Assembly: GCA_944319925.1 (NCBI GenBank)
Contig: CALUFQ010000020.1
Location: 1 to 50,128, forward strand
Length of the DNA: 50,128 nt
Source of the DNA: an uncultured Paraprevotella sp.
GTDB lineage: Bacteria; Bacteroidota; Bacteroidia; Bacteroidales; Bacteroidaceae
Reading direction: 5' to 3'
The first letter of the stretch is position 1. Each line of letters starts with the position of its first letter. Of this stretch, positions 41,056 through 49,808 are shown in pieces. A program made the translations under genes and the position numbers. The notes under the pieces were generated by a model that saw only the letters and a program-made list of their open reading frames with translations, made no database searches and was not told the DNA's origin.

Positions 41056-42324
41056 TTATAAATCTTGTCCGATGTCGGAACGGAAGTATTTCTTTTCGAA
41101 ACGTATCTTCTGGGCTTGTTCAAAAGACTGTTTCAAGGCTTCTTCCTTGTTGCGTCCATAGGAGCTGACTGCAATGACCCGTCCGCCGTTGGTCACGACT
41201 TGCCCGTCTTTTAAGGCCGTTCCGGCATGGAAGACGATGCTGTCCGTCACCTCGTCAATGCCTGTGATGGGGAAGCCTTTTTCGTAGGCTTCCGGATAGC
41301 CGCCCGATACCAGCATGACGCATACGGCACTACGTTCGTCGATTTCCAGTGTCCGCCGGTCGAGGTCGCCTTGCGCCACACCTTCCAGCAAATCCACCAA
41401 ATCGCTCTTGATGCGCAGCATGACGCTTTCCGTTTCCGGGTCGCCCATGCGGACGTTATATTCAATTACCATCGGGTTGCCATCCACGTTGATAAGCCCG
41501 AAAAAGATGAATCCCTTGTAGTCGATGCCTTCTTCAGCCAGCCCTTCCACTGTGGGACGAATGATGCGGTCTTCTACCTTCTGCATCCATTCCGGGGTGG
41601 CAAACGGGACTGGCGACACGCTTCCCATGCCACCGGTGTTCAGGCCGGTGTCGTGTTCGCCGATGCGCTTGTAGTCTTTTGCCTCGGGCAGAATCTTGTA
41701 GTGTTGCCCGTCGGTCAGGACGAACACGGAACATTCGATGCCGCTCAGGAACTCTTCGATGACCACTGAAGAAGAAGCCGTACCAAACATGCCTCCCAGC
41801 ATTTCCTTGAGCTCTTTGCGGGCTTCGTCCAACGTAGGCAGAATGAGCACACCTTTCCCTGCGCACAGCCCGTCGGCTTTCAGCACATAGGGGGCTTTCA
41901 GCGTTTCCAGGAATCGCAGGCCTTCTTCCAGCGTGTCCCCGGTGAAGGTGCGGTAGGCGGCGGTCGGGATACCGTGGCGTTGCATGAAACCTTTGGCGAA
42001 ATCCTTGCTGCCCTCCAACACGGCACCTTGTTTTGACGGGCCGATGACGGGAATGTCTTTCAATTGGCTGTCGTTCTTGAAAAAGTCATAAACGCCTTTC
42101 ACCAGCGGGTCTTCCGGGCCAACGACTACCATGTCGATGCCGTTGTCAAGCACAAATTGCTTGATGCCGTTGAAGTCATCGGCCTTGAGAGGGACATTTT
42201 GTCCCACGTTGCTTGTTCCCGCGTTGCCGGGAGCGATGTAGAGCCGGTTTACTTTCTTGCTTTGTGCGATTTTCCAGGCCAGGGCGTGTTCGCGCCCTCC
42301 GCTGCCTAAAAGTAATATGTTCAT
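41056..42324 (-). CDS. purD: Phosphoribosylamine--glycine ligase
   Basis: A 422-residue ATP-grasp enzyme that joins glycine to phosphoribosylamine, the second step of de novo purine synthesis. It begins [18 protein letters not shown], the typical N-terminus. APGNAGT and [11 protein letters not shown] follow, then the ATP-grasp lysine regions ([14 protein letters not shown]), the signature [10 protein letters not shown], and RMGDPETE for metal binding. It is full length. It lies 16 bases after the S9 peptidase gene and 5 before the DUF6427-like gene. Confidence 0.96.
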   Translation of the reverse strand: MNILLLGSGGREHALAWKIAQSKKVNRLYIAPGNAGTSNVGQNVPLKADDFNGIKQFVLDNGIDMVVVGPEDPLVKGVYDFFKNDSQLKDIPVIGPSKQGAVLEGSKDFAKGFMQRHGIPTAAYRTFTGDTLEEGLRFLETLKAPYVLKADGLCAGKGVLILPTLDEARKELKEMLGGMFGTASSSVVIEEFLSGIECSVFVLTDGQHYKILPEAKDYKRIGEHDTGLNTGGMGSVSPVPFATPEWMQKVEDRIIRPTVEGLAEEGIDYKGFIFFGLINVDGNPMVIEYNVRMGDPETESVMLRIKSDLVDLLEGVAQGDLDRRTLEIDERSAVCVMLVSGGYPEAYEKGFPITGIDEVTDSIVFHAGTALKDGQVVTNGGRVIAVSSYGRNKEEALKQSFEQAQKIRFEKKYFRSDIGQDL

Positions 42325-42340
42325 CTTGTTTTTTCTTTAT

Positions 42341-44584
42341 TTATTTCAGGTAATCTTCAAAATATTGCGTGATGCGTTCGTGCAGGTGTACACGGTCGGT
42401 GCCCATCATGTTGTGCTCGTCGCCCGGATAGACGAAAAAGTCGGGTTGTGTGCCCGCGTCGATGCAGGCCCGCATGAACGAAAGGGAATGTTGCGGCACA
42501 CAGACGGGGTCGTTGTAGCCGATGATGACTTGTAACTTACCTTTCAGGTTGCCGGCCTTCAGGCGCAGGTTGCTGCCTTTGTAACCTTCGGGGTTGGCTT
42601 GCGGTGTGTCCATGTAACGCTCGCCATACATTGCTTCATAATATTGCCAGTCGATGACAGGCCCACCCGCCACACCGACTTTGAACACATCGGGATAAGT
42701 AAGCATCAAGTTGGTGGTCATGAATCCGCCGAACGACCAACCGTGTATGCCAATGCGTCCGGCATCCACGTAAGGCAGTGATTTCAGGAACTTCACGCCT
42801 TCCATCTGGTCTTTCATTTCTTCCACGCCGAGGTGGCGGAATGTGACGTTCTCAAATGCCAACCCGCGATGTTCCGAGCCACGGTTGTCAAGAATGAACA
42901 GCAAGTAACCTTTCTGTGCCATGTAAATCTCCCATCCTCGGGCGAGGTAATTGCGGCTGGCTTCCACGTTGTGGGCGTGCGGGCCGCCATAGACGTAAAT
43001 GACCGTCGGGTATTTCTTCGCGGGGTCGAAGTCTGCAGGCTTCACCATGCGATAATATAAGTCTGTCACGCCGTCGGCGGCTTTGATGCTTCCGCAGGTG
43101 ATTTCGGGCACGGCATAGTCTTTCCACGGGTCTTCCGCGTCGAGCAGGTTCCGGCTTTTGCCTTTGTGCGTGGAAGTGATGTCCACGCGCCGCACCACGG
43201 TGGGGGAAGAGTAAGTGTCTATAAAATACTTTCCTTCCTTGCTTAGGCTGGCATAGTGTACGCCTTCCCCGTTGTCCATTGGTGTGCGTTTGCCGTTTTC
43301 GATGTCCACCTTATATATATTGGATTGCAAAGGATGGCGTTCGTTGCTGCAAATGAGCAGGCTCTTGTCTTTGACATTGAATCCGAGCACATCTTTCACC
43401 ACCCATTTGCCGGAGGTCAGTTGGCCGACCTTGACTTTTTCGCTGTATGTGCCCCCGCCTGCGGCTTGTTGTTTGTTTCCGTCTTGCGGCGCATTCAGGT
43501 CAAACAAGTAAAGGTGGTTGTAACCGTCGCGTTGGCTTTGGTAGATGAATTTGGAACTGTCCCATGGCAAAAAGAGTAAGCCATGTTGGGGCTCCACGTA
43601 TTTGGGGTGCGTTTCTTCATAGAGTACGCCTTCCTTTTTCCCCGTGGCGGCATCATAACAGGCCAGTTCCGCGTGGTTTTGGTCGCGGTTCAGTTCAATC
43701 ATGTAAATCTTGCGGCTGTCCGGACTCCACGTGATGTTGGTGAAATAACGGTCGGTGGGGTCGCCGGCTTGCAGCCAGACGGTTTGTTCCGTCGCCGGGT
43801 TGAACACACCGACGGTCACCTTGTGCGTCTTTTCTCCGGCCATGGGATACTTGCAGGAGTAAGTGGTGGCGATTCGCGTGGTGATGTCCACCTGCGGATA
43901 GTCGGGCACCATGCTTTGGTCCATGCGGTAAAAGGCCAGCAACTGTCCGTCCGGGCTCCAAAACGTGCCTTTGACGATGCCGAACTCGTTGCGGTGTACG
44001 GCTTGGCCATACACGAGGTCGTTGCTTCCGTCCTTGGACACGGAGACGGTTTTTCCGTTTTCCCCTTTGATGACATACAAGTCCTGTTTCCTCACGAAAG
44101 CCAGGTTGTTCGTGGCTGTCGCGCGATCCAGGGCTGCCGCGTCGGCGGGATAGGTCTGAGCATAGACTTTTTCCCCTTTCTTGAAATCAATGACGGCGTA
44201 TGTCCGTGTGGGGGGTGAACCGGCTTGTTTGCGGTTTGGAACGGTGACGGCCACCAATGGCTTTTGTGCATCGGGGAACGACACGTAGAAACAACTGCGC
44301 ACCAGCGGGCTGTCTGCAGGGGCTTCCAGCCATTGGTTGAGCTGTTCAAGGGTAAACAATGTTTTCCTTTTCCCGTTGTCCGCATCAATTTCATGGCAGG
44401 CATCCAATGCAGTTTCCACGCAACGGTCGCCCCACCACTCCGTGTAGAGGCTTTGGGGTTGCATTTGGGAGAACGTGCTTCCCCCGGGCATCAGGTCGTC
44501 CAGGGTGAAGCTTTTTTTCCCTTGTGCCATGAGCGACAAAGGCAAGCACATAAGCCAGAGCAAAAGGTTAATCTTCTTCATCAT
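42341..44584 (-). CDS. Exported S9 dipeptidyl/prolyl tripeptidyl peptidase
   Basis: A 747-residue serine peptidase of the DPP IV/prolyl tripeptidyl peptidase type. Residues 1-20 are a signal peptide (MMKKINLLLWLMCLPLSLMA-Q). A beta-propeller domain covers about 60-470 (FWSPDGQLLAFYRMDQS, ITWSPDSRKIYMI). The alpha/beta hydrolase domain has the nucleophile in GWSFGGF, the aspartate region GYNDPVC and the histidine in GDEHNM. It would cut di- or tripeptides after proline from oligopeptides in the periplasm or at the surface, feeding amino acid uptake. The start (44584 or 44581) overlaps the methyltransferase gene's 3' end by up to 17 bases; an upstream start would only translate that gene's repetitive tail in another frame. 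Confidence 0.92.
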   Translation of the reverse strand: MMKKINLLLWLMCLPLSLMAQGKKSFTLDDLMPGGSTFSQMQPQSLYTEWWGDRCVETALDACHEIDADNGKRKTLFTLEQLNQWLEAPADSPLVRSCFYVSFPDAQKPLVAVTVPNRKQAGSPPTRTYAVIDFKKGEKVYAQTYPADAAALDRATATNNLAFVRKQDLYVIKGENGKTVSVSKDGSNDLVYGQAVHRNEFGIVKGTFWSPDGQLLAFYRMDQSMVPDYPQVDITTRIATTYSCKYPMAGEKTHKVTVGVFNPATEQTVWLQAGDPTDRYFTNITWSPDSRKIYMIELNRDQNHAELACYDAATGKKEGVLYEETHPKYVEPQHGLLFLPWDSSKFIYQSQRDGYNHLYLFDLNAPQDGNKQQAAGGGTYSEKVKVGQLTSGKWVVKDVLGFNVKDKSLLICSNERHPLQSNIYKVDIENGKRTPMDNGEGVHYASLSKEGKYFIDTYSSPTVVRRVDITSTHKGKSRNLLDAEDPWKDYAVPEITCGSIKAADGVTDLYYRMVKPADFDPAKKYPTVIYVYGGPHAHNVEASRNYLARGWEIYMAQKGYLLFILDNRGSEHRGLAFENVTFRHLGVEEMKDQMEGVKFLKSLPYVDAGRIGIHGWSFGGFMTTNLMLTYPDVFKVGVAGGPVIDWQYYEAMYGERYMDTPQANPEGYKGSNLRLKAGNLKGKLQVIIGYNDPVCVPQHSLSFMRACIDAGTQPDFFVYPGDEHNMMGTDRVHLHERITQYFEDYLK

Positions 44585-46181
44585 ACCGGTCGTTCCGTCT
44601 GTCTCTTTGGAAAGGTTTCCGGTTGCGGTCGAAGCCGCCTTGCCGGTCGCGTCCGGAGTCTTGGTGGTCGCGTTCGAATCTCCGTTGGCCACGGTCGTAA
44701 TCTCTGCTGTCGCGGTCGTAGCCTTTTTTCTCTCTGGCATAGTCCCGGCGGCTGCGGTTGTAGTCATCCCCGTTCCGGTCATAATCCCGTCGGTCACGGT
44801 TGAAAGCCCTATTTTCGCGTCTGGGCGGCCTTTGTTCCCAATCGTCCCTTTCGCGACGATTGAATGGCCGGTCGCCCCGCGGGCGGCTGTCCCGGTCGTC
44901 GAATCCGCGCCCCCTCACGTAGTAGTCTTCTTCTTCGTCGTCAAGTGTCCTCTTAAATTCGCGGTGCATCTTGAAACGGTGTTTGTCTGCCATTTGCCGG
45001 CGTTCTTCCTCGCTTTTTATTTCTCCTCCTTCGGCTTTCATTTCCTTGTATTTTCCGCTGAATATCTGATATTTGCGGAATTCACATTCCAGCGAGCCAT
45101 TGAACAAAGGAATCTTGAACGACGGTTTCAGCCCGATTTGGTCGAAGCATTCTTCGCGGTAGCTCAGAATCCAGGCGTCGTTGTCCAAGAACTGGTGCTT
45201 CAGCCGTTCACCGATGGTGCGGTACAGTCCCAGCAAATCCGGTGCGGAGATGCGTTCGCCGTAGGGCGGGTTGGTGATGATGATGCTCTTTTCCGCTGGT
45301 TGCGTGAACTGGTGGAAGTCTTGCTGTTTGATTTCGATTTCCTTGCTCAGTCCTGCAGCTTTCACGTTCCGCGTAGCGATGTCCACGGCGTTGCGGTTGA
45401 TGTCGTAGCCGTAAATTTTGTGGTTGAACTCGTGTTCTTGCGATTCGTCGTTGTAAATCCGGTCGAGAAGCTCTTTGTCAAAGTCCTGCCATTTCTCAAA
45501 GGCATACACCTTGCGGAACACGCCCGGGGCGATGCCACGGGCGATGAGGGCGGCTTCAATGGGGATGGTGCCCGACCCGCACATCGGGTCTATCAGGTCG
45601 CATTCCCCATGCCATCCGGTGAGCAGGATCATGCCGGCGGCCAGCACTTCGTTCAGCGGGGCTTCCACCGATTCTTGCCGGTAGCCGCGACGGTGGAGCG
45701 ATTCGCCTGAGCTGTCCAGCGAAAGGGTGCAGTCGTTTTCGGCGATGTGTATGTTTAATTGCAAGTCCGGGTTGGTCACACTGATGTTGGGGCGTGTCCC
45801 CGTGGTTTCGCGGAAGAAGTCCACGATGGCGTCTTTTACCTTGTAGGCCACGAACTTGCTGTGGCGGAATTCCTTGGAGAATACCACGGAATCCACGGCA
45901 AAACTGGTTTCGTTGTTCAGGTATTGCGTCCAGTCGATGGCCTTGACGGCGTTATATACTTGGTCGGCAGAGTCCGCCTTGAAATGTTTGATGGGTTTCA
46001 GGATGCGGATGGCGGTGCGCAAGGCGAAGTTTGCGCGGTACATCATTTCCTTGTCTCCGGTGAAGGATACCATCCGGTGTCCGGTCTGGACGTTGTTTGC
46101 CCCAAGTTCGGTCAGCTCTTTGGCCAAGACTTCTTCCAATCCTTGGAAGGTTTTGGCGATGAGTTCAAATTCGGTTTCCAT
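44568..46181 (-). CDS. rlmL: THUMP-domain 23S rRNA methyltransferase (RlmL-like) with long Arg/Asp-rich tail
   Basis: A 537-residue SAM-dependent RNA methyltransferase. It has an N-terminal THUMP domain (about 45-155), the SAM-binding DPMCGSGTIPIEAALIA (near 195-212), GYDINRNAVDIA, and the N2-guanine methyltransferase motif NPPYGER (about 303-309). These fit the N-terminal half of E. coli RlmL, which makes m2G2445 in 23S rRNA. From about residue 413 to the end is an unusual low-complexity tail rich in Arg, Asp and Tyr (RDYDR-like units), probably disordered and RNA-binding. The catalytic domain is full length without it. It heads the seven-gene minus run. Confidence 0.88.
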   Translation of the reverse strand: METEFELIAKTFQGLEEVLAKELTELGANNVQTGHRMVSFTGDKEMMYRANFALRTAIRILKPIKHFKADSADQVYNAVKAIDWTQYLNNETSFAVDSVVFSKEFRHSKFVAYKVKDAIVDFFRETTGTRPNISVTNPDLQLNIHIAENDCTLSLDSSGESLHRRGYRQESVEAPLNEVLAAGMILLTGWHGECDLIDPMCGSGTIPIEAALIARGIAPGVFRKVYAFEKWQDFDKELLDRIYNDESQEHEFNHKIYGYDINRNAVDIATRNVKAAGLSKEIEIKQQDFHQFTQPAEKSIIITNPPYGERISAPDLLGLYRTIGERLKHQFLDNDAWILSYREECFDQIGLKPSFKIPLFNGSLECEFRKYQIFSGKYKEMKAEGGEIKSEEERRQMADKHRFKMHREFKRTLDDEEEDYYVRGRGFDDRDSRPRGDRPFNRRERDDWEQRPPRRENRAFNRDRRDYDRNGDDYNRSRRDYAREKKGYDRDSRDYDRGQRRFERDHQDSGRDRQGGFDRNRKPFQRDRRNDRYDEED

Positions 46182-46223
46182 TGTGTAATGTTGTTCGATG
46201 GATGCTTGTTGTTTTGTATATTG

Positions 46224-47132
46224 TTATTTGTATTTCTTCTGTACGAGCCGGGCGCCGGCAGGCACGTCCTCAGTCACCCAGATGTTGCCCCCGACTGTGG
46301 CGCCGCGCCCTACTGTGATGCGGCCTAGGATGGTGGCGTTGGAATATACGATTACGTCATCTTCCAAGATGGGATGGCGAGGGATGCCCTTGATGGGGTT
46401 GCCGTTTTCGTCAAGTGGGAAACTTTTCGCGCCGAGCGTCACGCCCTGGTAGAGTTTCACGTGGTTGCCGATGATGCAGGTGGCGCCAATCACCACGCCT
46501 GTGCCGTGGTCGATGGTGAAATGGTGTCCGATTTGTGCTGCCGGGTGGATATCTATGCCCGTTTCCGAATGTGCCATTTCCGTAATGATGCGCGGAATCA
46601 GGGGGACGCCGAGCAATAACAGTTCATGGGCGATGCGGTAGTTGCTCAAGGCCTTGATGATGGGATAACAACTAATGATTTCGCCGTAGGATTCAGCTGC
46701 CGGGTCGCCATTGTAGGCTGCTTCCACGTCGGTGGCCAGCACACGGCGCAAGGCCGGAAGCCGGCTGATGAATTGTCCGGACAATTGGATGGCTTTTTCT
46801 CGATAAGTGTCACATGACGGATGTTCCGTCACGTTGCAGTTGTCTTCATTGGCAAAGCAAAGCCCGGCATGGATTTGTTCAGCCAAAAGGCCGTAGAGGC
46901 GTTCGATGTTGACGCCGATGTGGTAAGTGATGGTATGTTGGTTGACCGTGGACTTGCCGTAAAAGCCGGGAAACAGGATGGCACGGCAAAGTTCTATGGT
47001 TTCGCGCAACACTTTTCCCGAGGGGAGCGGGTCGCCGTCCTTGTGCTCGTGGAACAAGCCTTTCAGGGAAGAGGTTTCGGACAGCTCCGTGACGGTTTGT
47101 GCCAAAAGATGCGTGAAGTTCAGATGACTCAT
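46224..47132 (-). CDS. cysE: Serine O-acetyltransferase (EpsC type)
   Basis: A 302-residue enzyme that acetylates serine with acetyl-CoA, the first step of cysteine synthesis. A helical N-terminal domain is followed by left-handed beta-helix hexapeptide repeats (IDIHPAAQIGHHFTIDHGTG, with catalytic His-Asp, then VVIGATCIIGNHVKLYQGVT and RHPILEDDVIVYSNATILG). The long N-terminus fits the EpsC subgroup. I chose the ATG at 47132 because the -7 box at 47164-47171 places the transcript start about 28 bases upstream; a start at 47228 would precede the promoter. No cysK is adjacent. Confidence 0.92.
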   Translation of the reverse strand: MSHLNFTHLLAQTVTELSETSSLKGLFHEHKDGDPLPSGKVLRETIELCRAILFPGFYGKSTVNQHTITYHIGVNIERLYGLLAEQIHAGLCFANEDNCNVTEHPSCDTYREKAIQLSGQFISRLPALRRVLATDVEAAYNGDPAAESYGEIISCYPIIKALSNYRIAHELLLLGVPLIPRIITEMAHSETGIDIHPAAQIGHHFTIDHGTGVVIGATCIIGNHVKLYQGVTLGAKSFPLDENGNPIKGIPRHPILEDDVIVYSNATILGRITVGRGATVGGNIWVTEDVPAGARLVQKKYK

Positions 47133-47163
47133 TAAAATCAAATAATGTGTAATAATCTCTCTG

Positions 47164-47171
47164 CAAAGATA
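47164..47171 (-). promoter_or_regulatory. -7 box for cysE
   Basis: TATCTTTG on the minus strand, an exact TAnnTTTG match 32 bases before the ATG at 47132, with no clear -33 box. Confidence 0.5.
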
Positions 47172-47185
47172 AGAAAAGATAAATA

Positions 47186-47219
47186 AATCAGGCGTTCTTT
47201 GGTAGAAAAAAGCCTGATT
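47186..47219 (-). terminator. Terminator after the U32 peptidase gene
   Basis: On the minus strand AATCAGGC (47219-47212) pairs with GCCTGATT (47193-47186) around an 18-base loop, followed by T-rich TATTTATCTTTTCTT. It ends the U32 transcript just before the cysE promoter. Confidence 0.6.
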
Positions 47220-47260
47220 ATTTGCCAAACGCGGTTGTTTATCTCTCTTTTTGTGATTTT

Positions 47261-48511
47261 TCAGCCTTGTCTTCCGCTTGGTATGAGTTTATATAGCTTG
47301 TCGTTCGGGCGCACTTTTTCGGGAACTCTGAACGACACGCGCATGCCTTTGTCCACGCTTTCCACGGGTTGCAGGTCGTAACGCACTTCTTCCAAGTCCA
47401 TGAACAATGCTCCTGTCGTGGGGCCGGTGATGAGCAGTTTGTCGCCCACGTGCATGTCGGAGGCTTCTATCTGAAATTCTCCCACGCCTATTTTGGAAAA
47501 GTATTTGATGGCCTTGCCCACATATACTTTTTTTTCCGTGGCCGATGAACCGTAATTCTCAGACCATTCACCCAATGGCTGTCCTAAGTAGTATCCGTCC
47601 CAAAAACCGCGGTTGAACACGCGGGCCAGCCGTTCGTCCCATTCGTCTTTCTTTGTTTCGGTGAATGTGCCGTCAAGCACGCTTTGGATGGCCTCGCGGT
47701 AGCAGCTCGCCACGGTGTGGACGTATTCGGGGCCTCGCGCCCGTCCTTCAATCTTGAACACCCGTACCCCGGCTTCCATCATGCGGTCGATGAAACGGAT
47801 GGTCTTCAGATCTTTCGGGCTCATGATATACTTGTTGTCGATTTCCAGCTCCAGGCCCGAGTCGCGGTCTTTCACGAGGTATGCGCGGCGGCAGATTTGC
47901 ATGCACTCTCCCCTGTTGGCCGACCGCCCCGTGTTGTCCAGGCTCAGGTAGCATTTCCCGCTCACGGCCATGCAGAGCGCGCCGTGGCAGAACATTTCGA
48001 TGCGCACCAGTCCGCCACCGGGCCCGCAGATGTGCTGTTCTTCTATTTGGCGGTGGATTTCACTGACTTGTTGCAGGTTCAGTTCCCTGGCTAGCACAAC
48101 CACATCGGCAAACTGCGCGTAGAACTTCAGGGCTTCGATGTTGCTGATGTTCAGTTGGGTGGACAGATGGACTTCCTGCCCGATTTCGCGGCAGTAGGTC
48201 AACACGGCCACGTCCGAGGCAATCACGGCCGAGATGCCTGCGGCCTTGGCCGCATCGATGATGGTGCGCATGAGCGTCAGGTCTTGGTCGTAAATGATGG
48301 TGTTCACGGTCAGGTAACTTTTCACTCCCTGCGCGTTGCAGGTGCGGGCGATTTCCCTCAGGTCATCGATGGTGAATGTGCTGGCGGAGTGTGCCCGCAT
48401 GTTCAGGTTCTCAATGCCGAAATAGATGGAGTCCGCGCCGGCCTTGAGGGCGGCGGCCAAAGATTCGGGCGAACCGGCGGGTGCCATGATTTCGAAGTCT
48501 TTTCTGGTCAT
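47261..48511 (-). CDS. Peptidase U32 family protein
   Basis: A 416-residue protein of the U32 family, which includes collagenase-type PrtC and the RNA-hydroxylation factors RlhA and TrhP. The TIM-barrel start EIMAPAGSPESLAAALKAGAD and the U32 signature EMFCHGALC (172-180) are present. Further cysteines (CYLSLDNTGRSANRGECMQIC) may hold an iron-sulfur cluster, as in TrhP/RlhA. The complete C-terminal barrel (VGEFQIEASDMHVGDKLLITGP) is seen. RNA hydroxylation is more likely than proteolysis, judging by characterised relatives. The ATG at 48511 is used because the alternative TTG at 48532 lies inside the -7 promoter box. Confidence 0.88.
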   Translation of the reverse strand: MTRKDFEIMAPAGSPESLAAALKAGADSIYFGIENLNMRAHSASTFTIDDLREIARTCNAQGVKSYLTVNTIIYDQDLTLMRTIIDAAKAAGISAVIASDVAVLTYCREIGQEVHLSTQLNISNIEALKFYAQFADVVVLARELNLQQVSEIHRQIEEQHICGPGGGLVRIEMFCHGALCMAVSGKCYLSLDNTGRSANRGECMQICRRAYLVKDRDSGLELEIDNKYIMSPKDLKTIRFIDRMMEAGVRVFKIEGRARGPEYVHTVASCYREAIQSVLDGTFTETKKDEWDERLARVFNRGFWDGYYLGQPLGEWSENYGSSATEKKVYVGKAIKYFSKIGVGEFQIEASDMHVGDKLLITGPTTGALFMDLEEVRYDLQPVESVDKGMRVSFRVPEKVRPNDKLYKLIPSGRQG

Positions 48512-48529
48512 GCTGTCGGGTTTTGGGTG

Positions 48530-48537
48530 CAAAGTTA
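48530..48537 (-). promoter_or_regulatory. -7 box for the U32 peptidase gene
   Basis: TAACTTTG on the minus strand, an exact TAnnTTTG match. It overlaps a possible TTG start at 48532 and so supports the ATG at 48511. Confidence 0.55.
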
Positions 48538-48612
48538 CGTCCTTTTCCCGATATTATGTGGACGGTTTACGCCTTTTTTGCCATATTCTTTTTTCTTTCG
48601 CCTTTCATGACG

Positions 48613-48620
48613 TATCTTTG
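48613..48620 (+). promoter_or_regulatory. -7 box for dusB, very close to the ATG
   Basis: TATCTTTG, an exact TAnnTTTG match only 5 bases before the ATG at 48626. If used, the transcript would have almost no leader. Confidence 0.45.
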
Positions 48621-48625
48621 CATGT

Positions 48626-49657
48626 ATGAAGATAGGGAATTTGGAGTTTGGAGCTTATCCGGTGTTCCTTGCCCCGATGGAGGACGTGACGGATATTGGT
48701 TTCCGGCTGTTGTGCAAACGGCTGGGTGCGGCGATGGTGTATTCCGAGTTTGTGGCGGCCGACGCATTGGTGCGTATGGTGAACCGCAGCTTGGAGAAAC
48801 TGGCAGTGTGCGCCGACGAGCGTCCGGTGGCCATTCAGATTTACGGAAAGGAGGCGGGTGCGGTGGCCGATGCCGCCCGTATCGTGGTGGAGCGGGCGCA
48901 TCCCGACGTGCTCGACTTGAATTTCGGATGTCCCGTGAAGCGGGTGGCCGGCAAGGGGGCCGGGGCGGGGTTGCTTCAAGACATTCCCCGGATGTTGGAC
49001 ATCACGCGGGCCGTGGTCGATGCCGTTCCCGTGCCGGTGACGGTGAAAACGCGGTTGGGCTGGGACGACGGGCACAAGGTGATTGTCGATTTGGCCGAAC
49101 GGTTGCAGGACTGCGGCATCCAAGCCATTACCATCCATGGGCGTACCCGTGCGCAGATGTACACCGGCGAAGCCGATTGGACACTCATCGGGGAAGTGAA
49201 GCGGAATCCGCGCATGAGGATTCCCGTCATCGGAAACGGTGACATCGCGTCGCCCGGGCGGGCCAGGGAGTGTTTCGAACGTTATGGCGTGGATGCCGTC
49301 ATGGTGGGCCGCGCCACGTTTGGCCGCCCTTGGATTTTCAAGGAAATCATGGATGAGTTGTGTCCCGGGCAGGTTGCGGCGGAACAAGTCGTGCGGAGCA
49401 GTTATCCGGTGATGAGCGACGATTGGAAAATCGACGTGCTCAAGGAGCAGGTGCTCACCAGTGTGCGCCGCATCGACGAGTATCGGGGCATCCTGCACAG
49501 CCGCCGCCACTTGGCCGCCTCGCCGGTGTTCAAGGGCATTCCCAACTTCCGCGAGACGCGCATCGCCATGTTGCGGGCAAACACGTTGGACGAATTGTTC
49601 GTCATCATCGAACGGGCGCGGGAAGCCGTGCGGCAGGTCGCGCAACATCAGGAATAG
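48626..49657 (+). CDS. dusB: tRNA-dihydrouridine synthase
   Basis: A 343-residue FMN enzyme that reduces uridine to dihydrouridine in tRNA. The barrel begins FLAPMEDVTDIGFR (14-27), the catalytic cysteine is C102 in LNFGCPVKRVAGKGAG, and TVKTRLGWDD, TIHGRTRAQMYTG and VMVGRATFGRPW bind FMN and RNA. The helical C-terminal domain is complete. The DusB type is inferred from family resemblance. The first residues MKIGNLEFGAYP match the family start as I recall it, which makes the promoter position just upstream remarkable. It is divergent from the U32 gene. Confidence 0.93.
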   Translation: MKIGNLEFGAYPVFLAPMEDVTDIGFRLLCKRLGAAMVYSEFVAADALVRMVNRSLEKLAVCADERPVAIQIYGKEAGAVADAARIVVERAHPDVLDLNFGCPVKRVAGKGAGAGLLQDIPRMLDITRAVVDAVPVPVTVKTRLGWDDGHKVIVDLAERLQDCGIQAITIHGRTRAQMYTGEADWTLIGEVKRNPRMRIPVIGNGDIASPGRARECFERYGVDAVMVGRATFGRPWIFKEIMDELCPGQVAAEQVVRSSYPVMSDDWKIDVLKEQVLTSVRRIDEYRGILHSRRHLAASPVFKGIPNFRETRIAMLRANTLDELFVIIERAREAVRQVAQHQE

Positions 49658-49675
49658 GCTTTCGGCTATTCCTGA
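49648..49675 (+). terminator. Hairpin at the dusB stop codon
   Basis: TCAGGAATAG (49648-49657, including the stop) pairs perfectly with CTATTCCTGA (49666-49675) around GCTTTCGG. No T-run follows, so its role as a terminator is uncertain. Confidence 0.45.
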
Positions 49676-49808
49676 AGGCCTGGCGTATGGGGTGGTTCTT
49701 CTTTGATTTGTTTGTCCAGCCAGCGGCCGAAGTCCTGAAAATTTCTAAATCTTTATACTCCATACTCCATGGCGTGGGATTGCAAATCCCCCCGCAGCAA
49801 AAAATCCC
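49676..49808. other. Spacer between dusB and the 599-base repeat
   Basis: No gene seen. It contains GGGATTGCAAATCCC, a small palindrome, followed by CCCGCAGC, a string resembling the start of hairpin repeat C (22593-22614). Confidence 0.4.

Noticed and set aside
42341-44797. Longer start for the S9 peptidase at 44797
   Set aside because: The added 71 residues are a Thr/Ala-rich reading of the methyltransferase tail in another frame and would bury the signal peptide.
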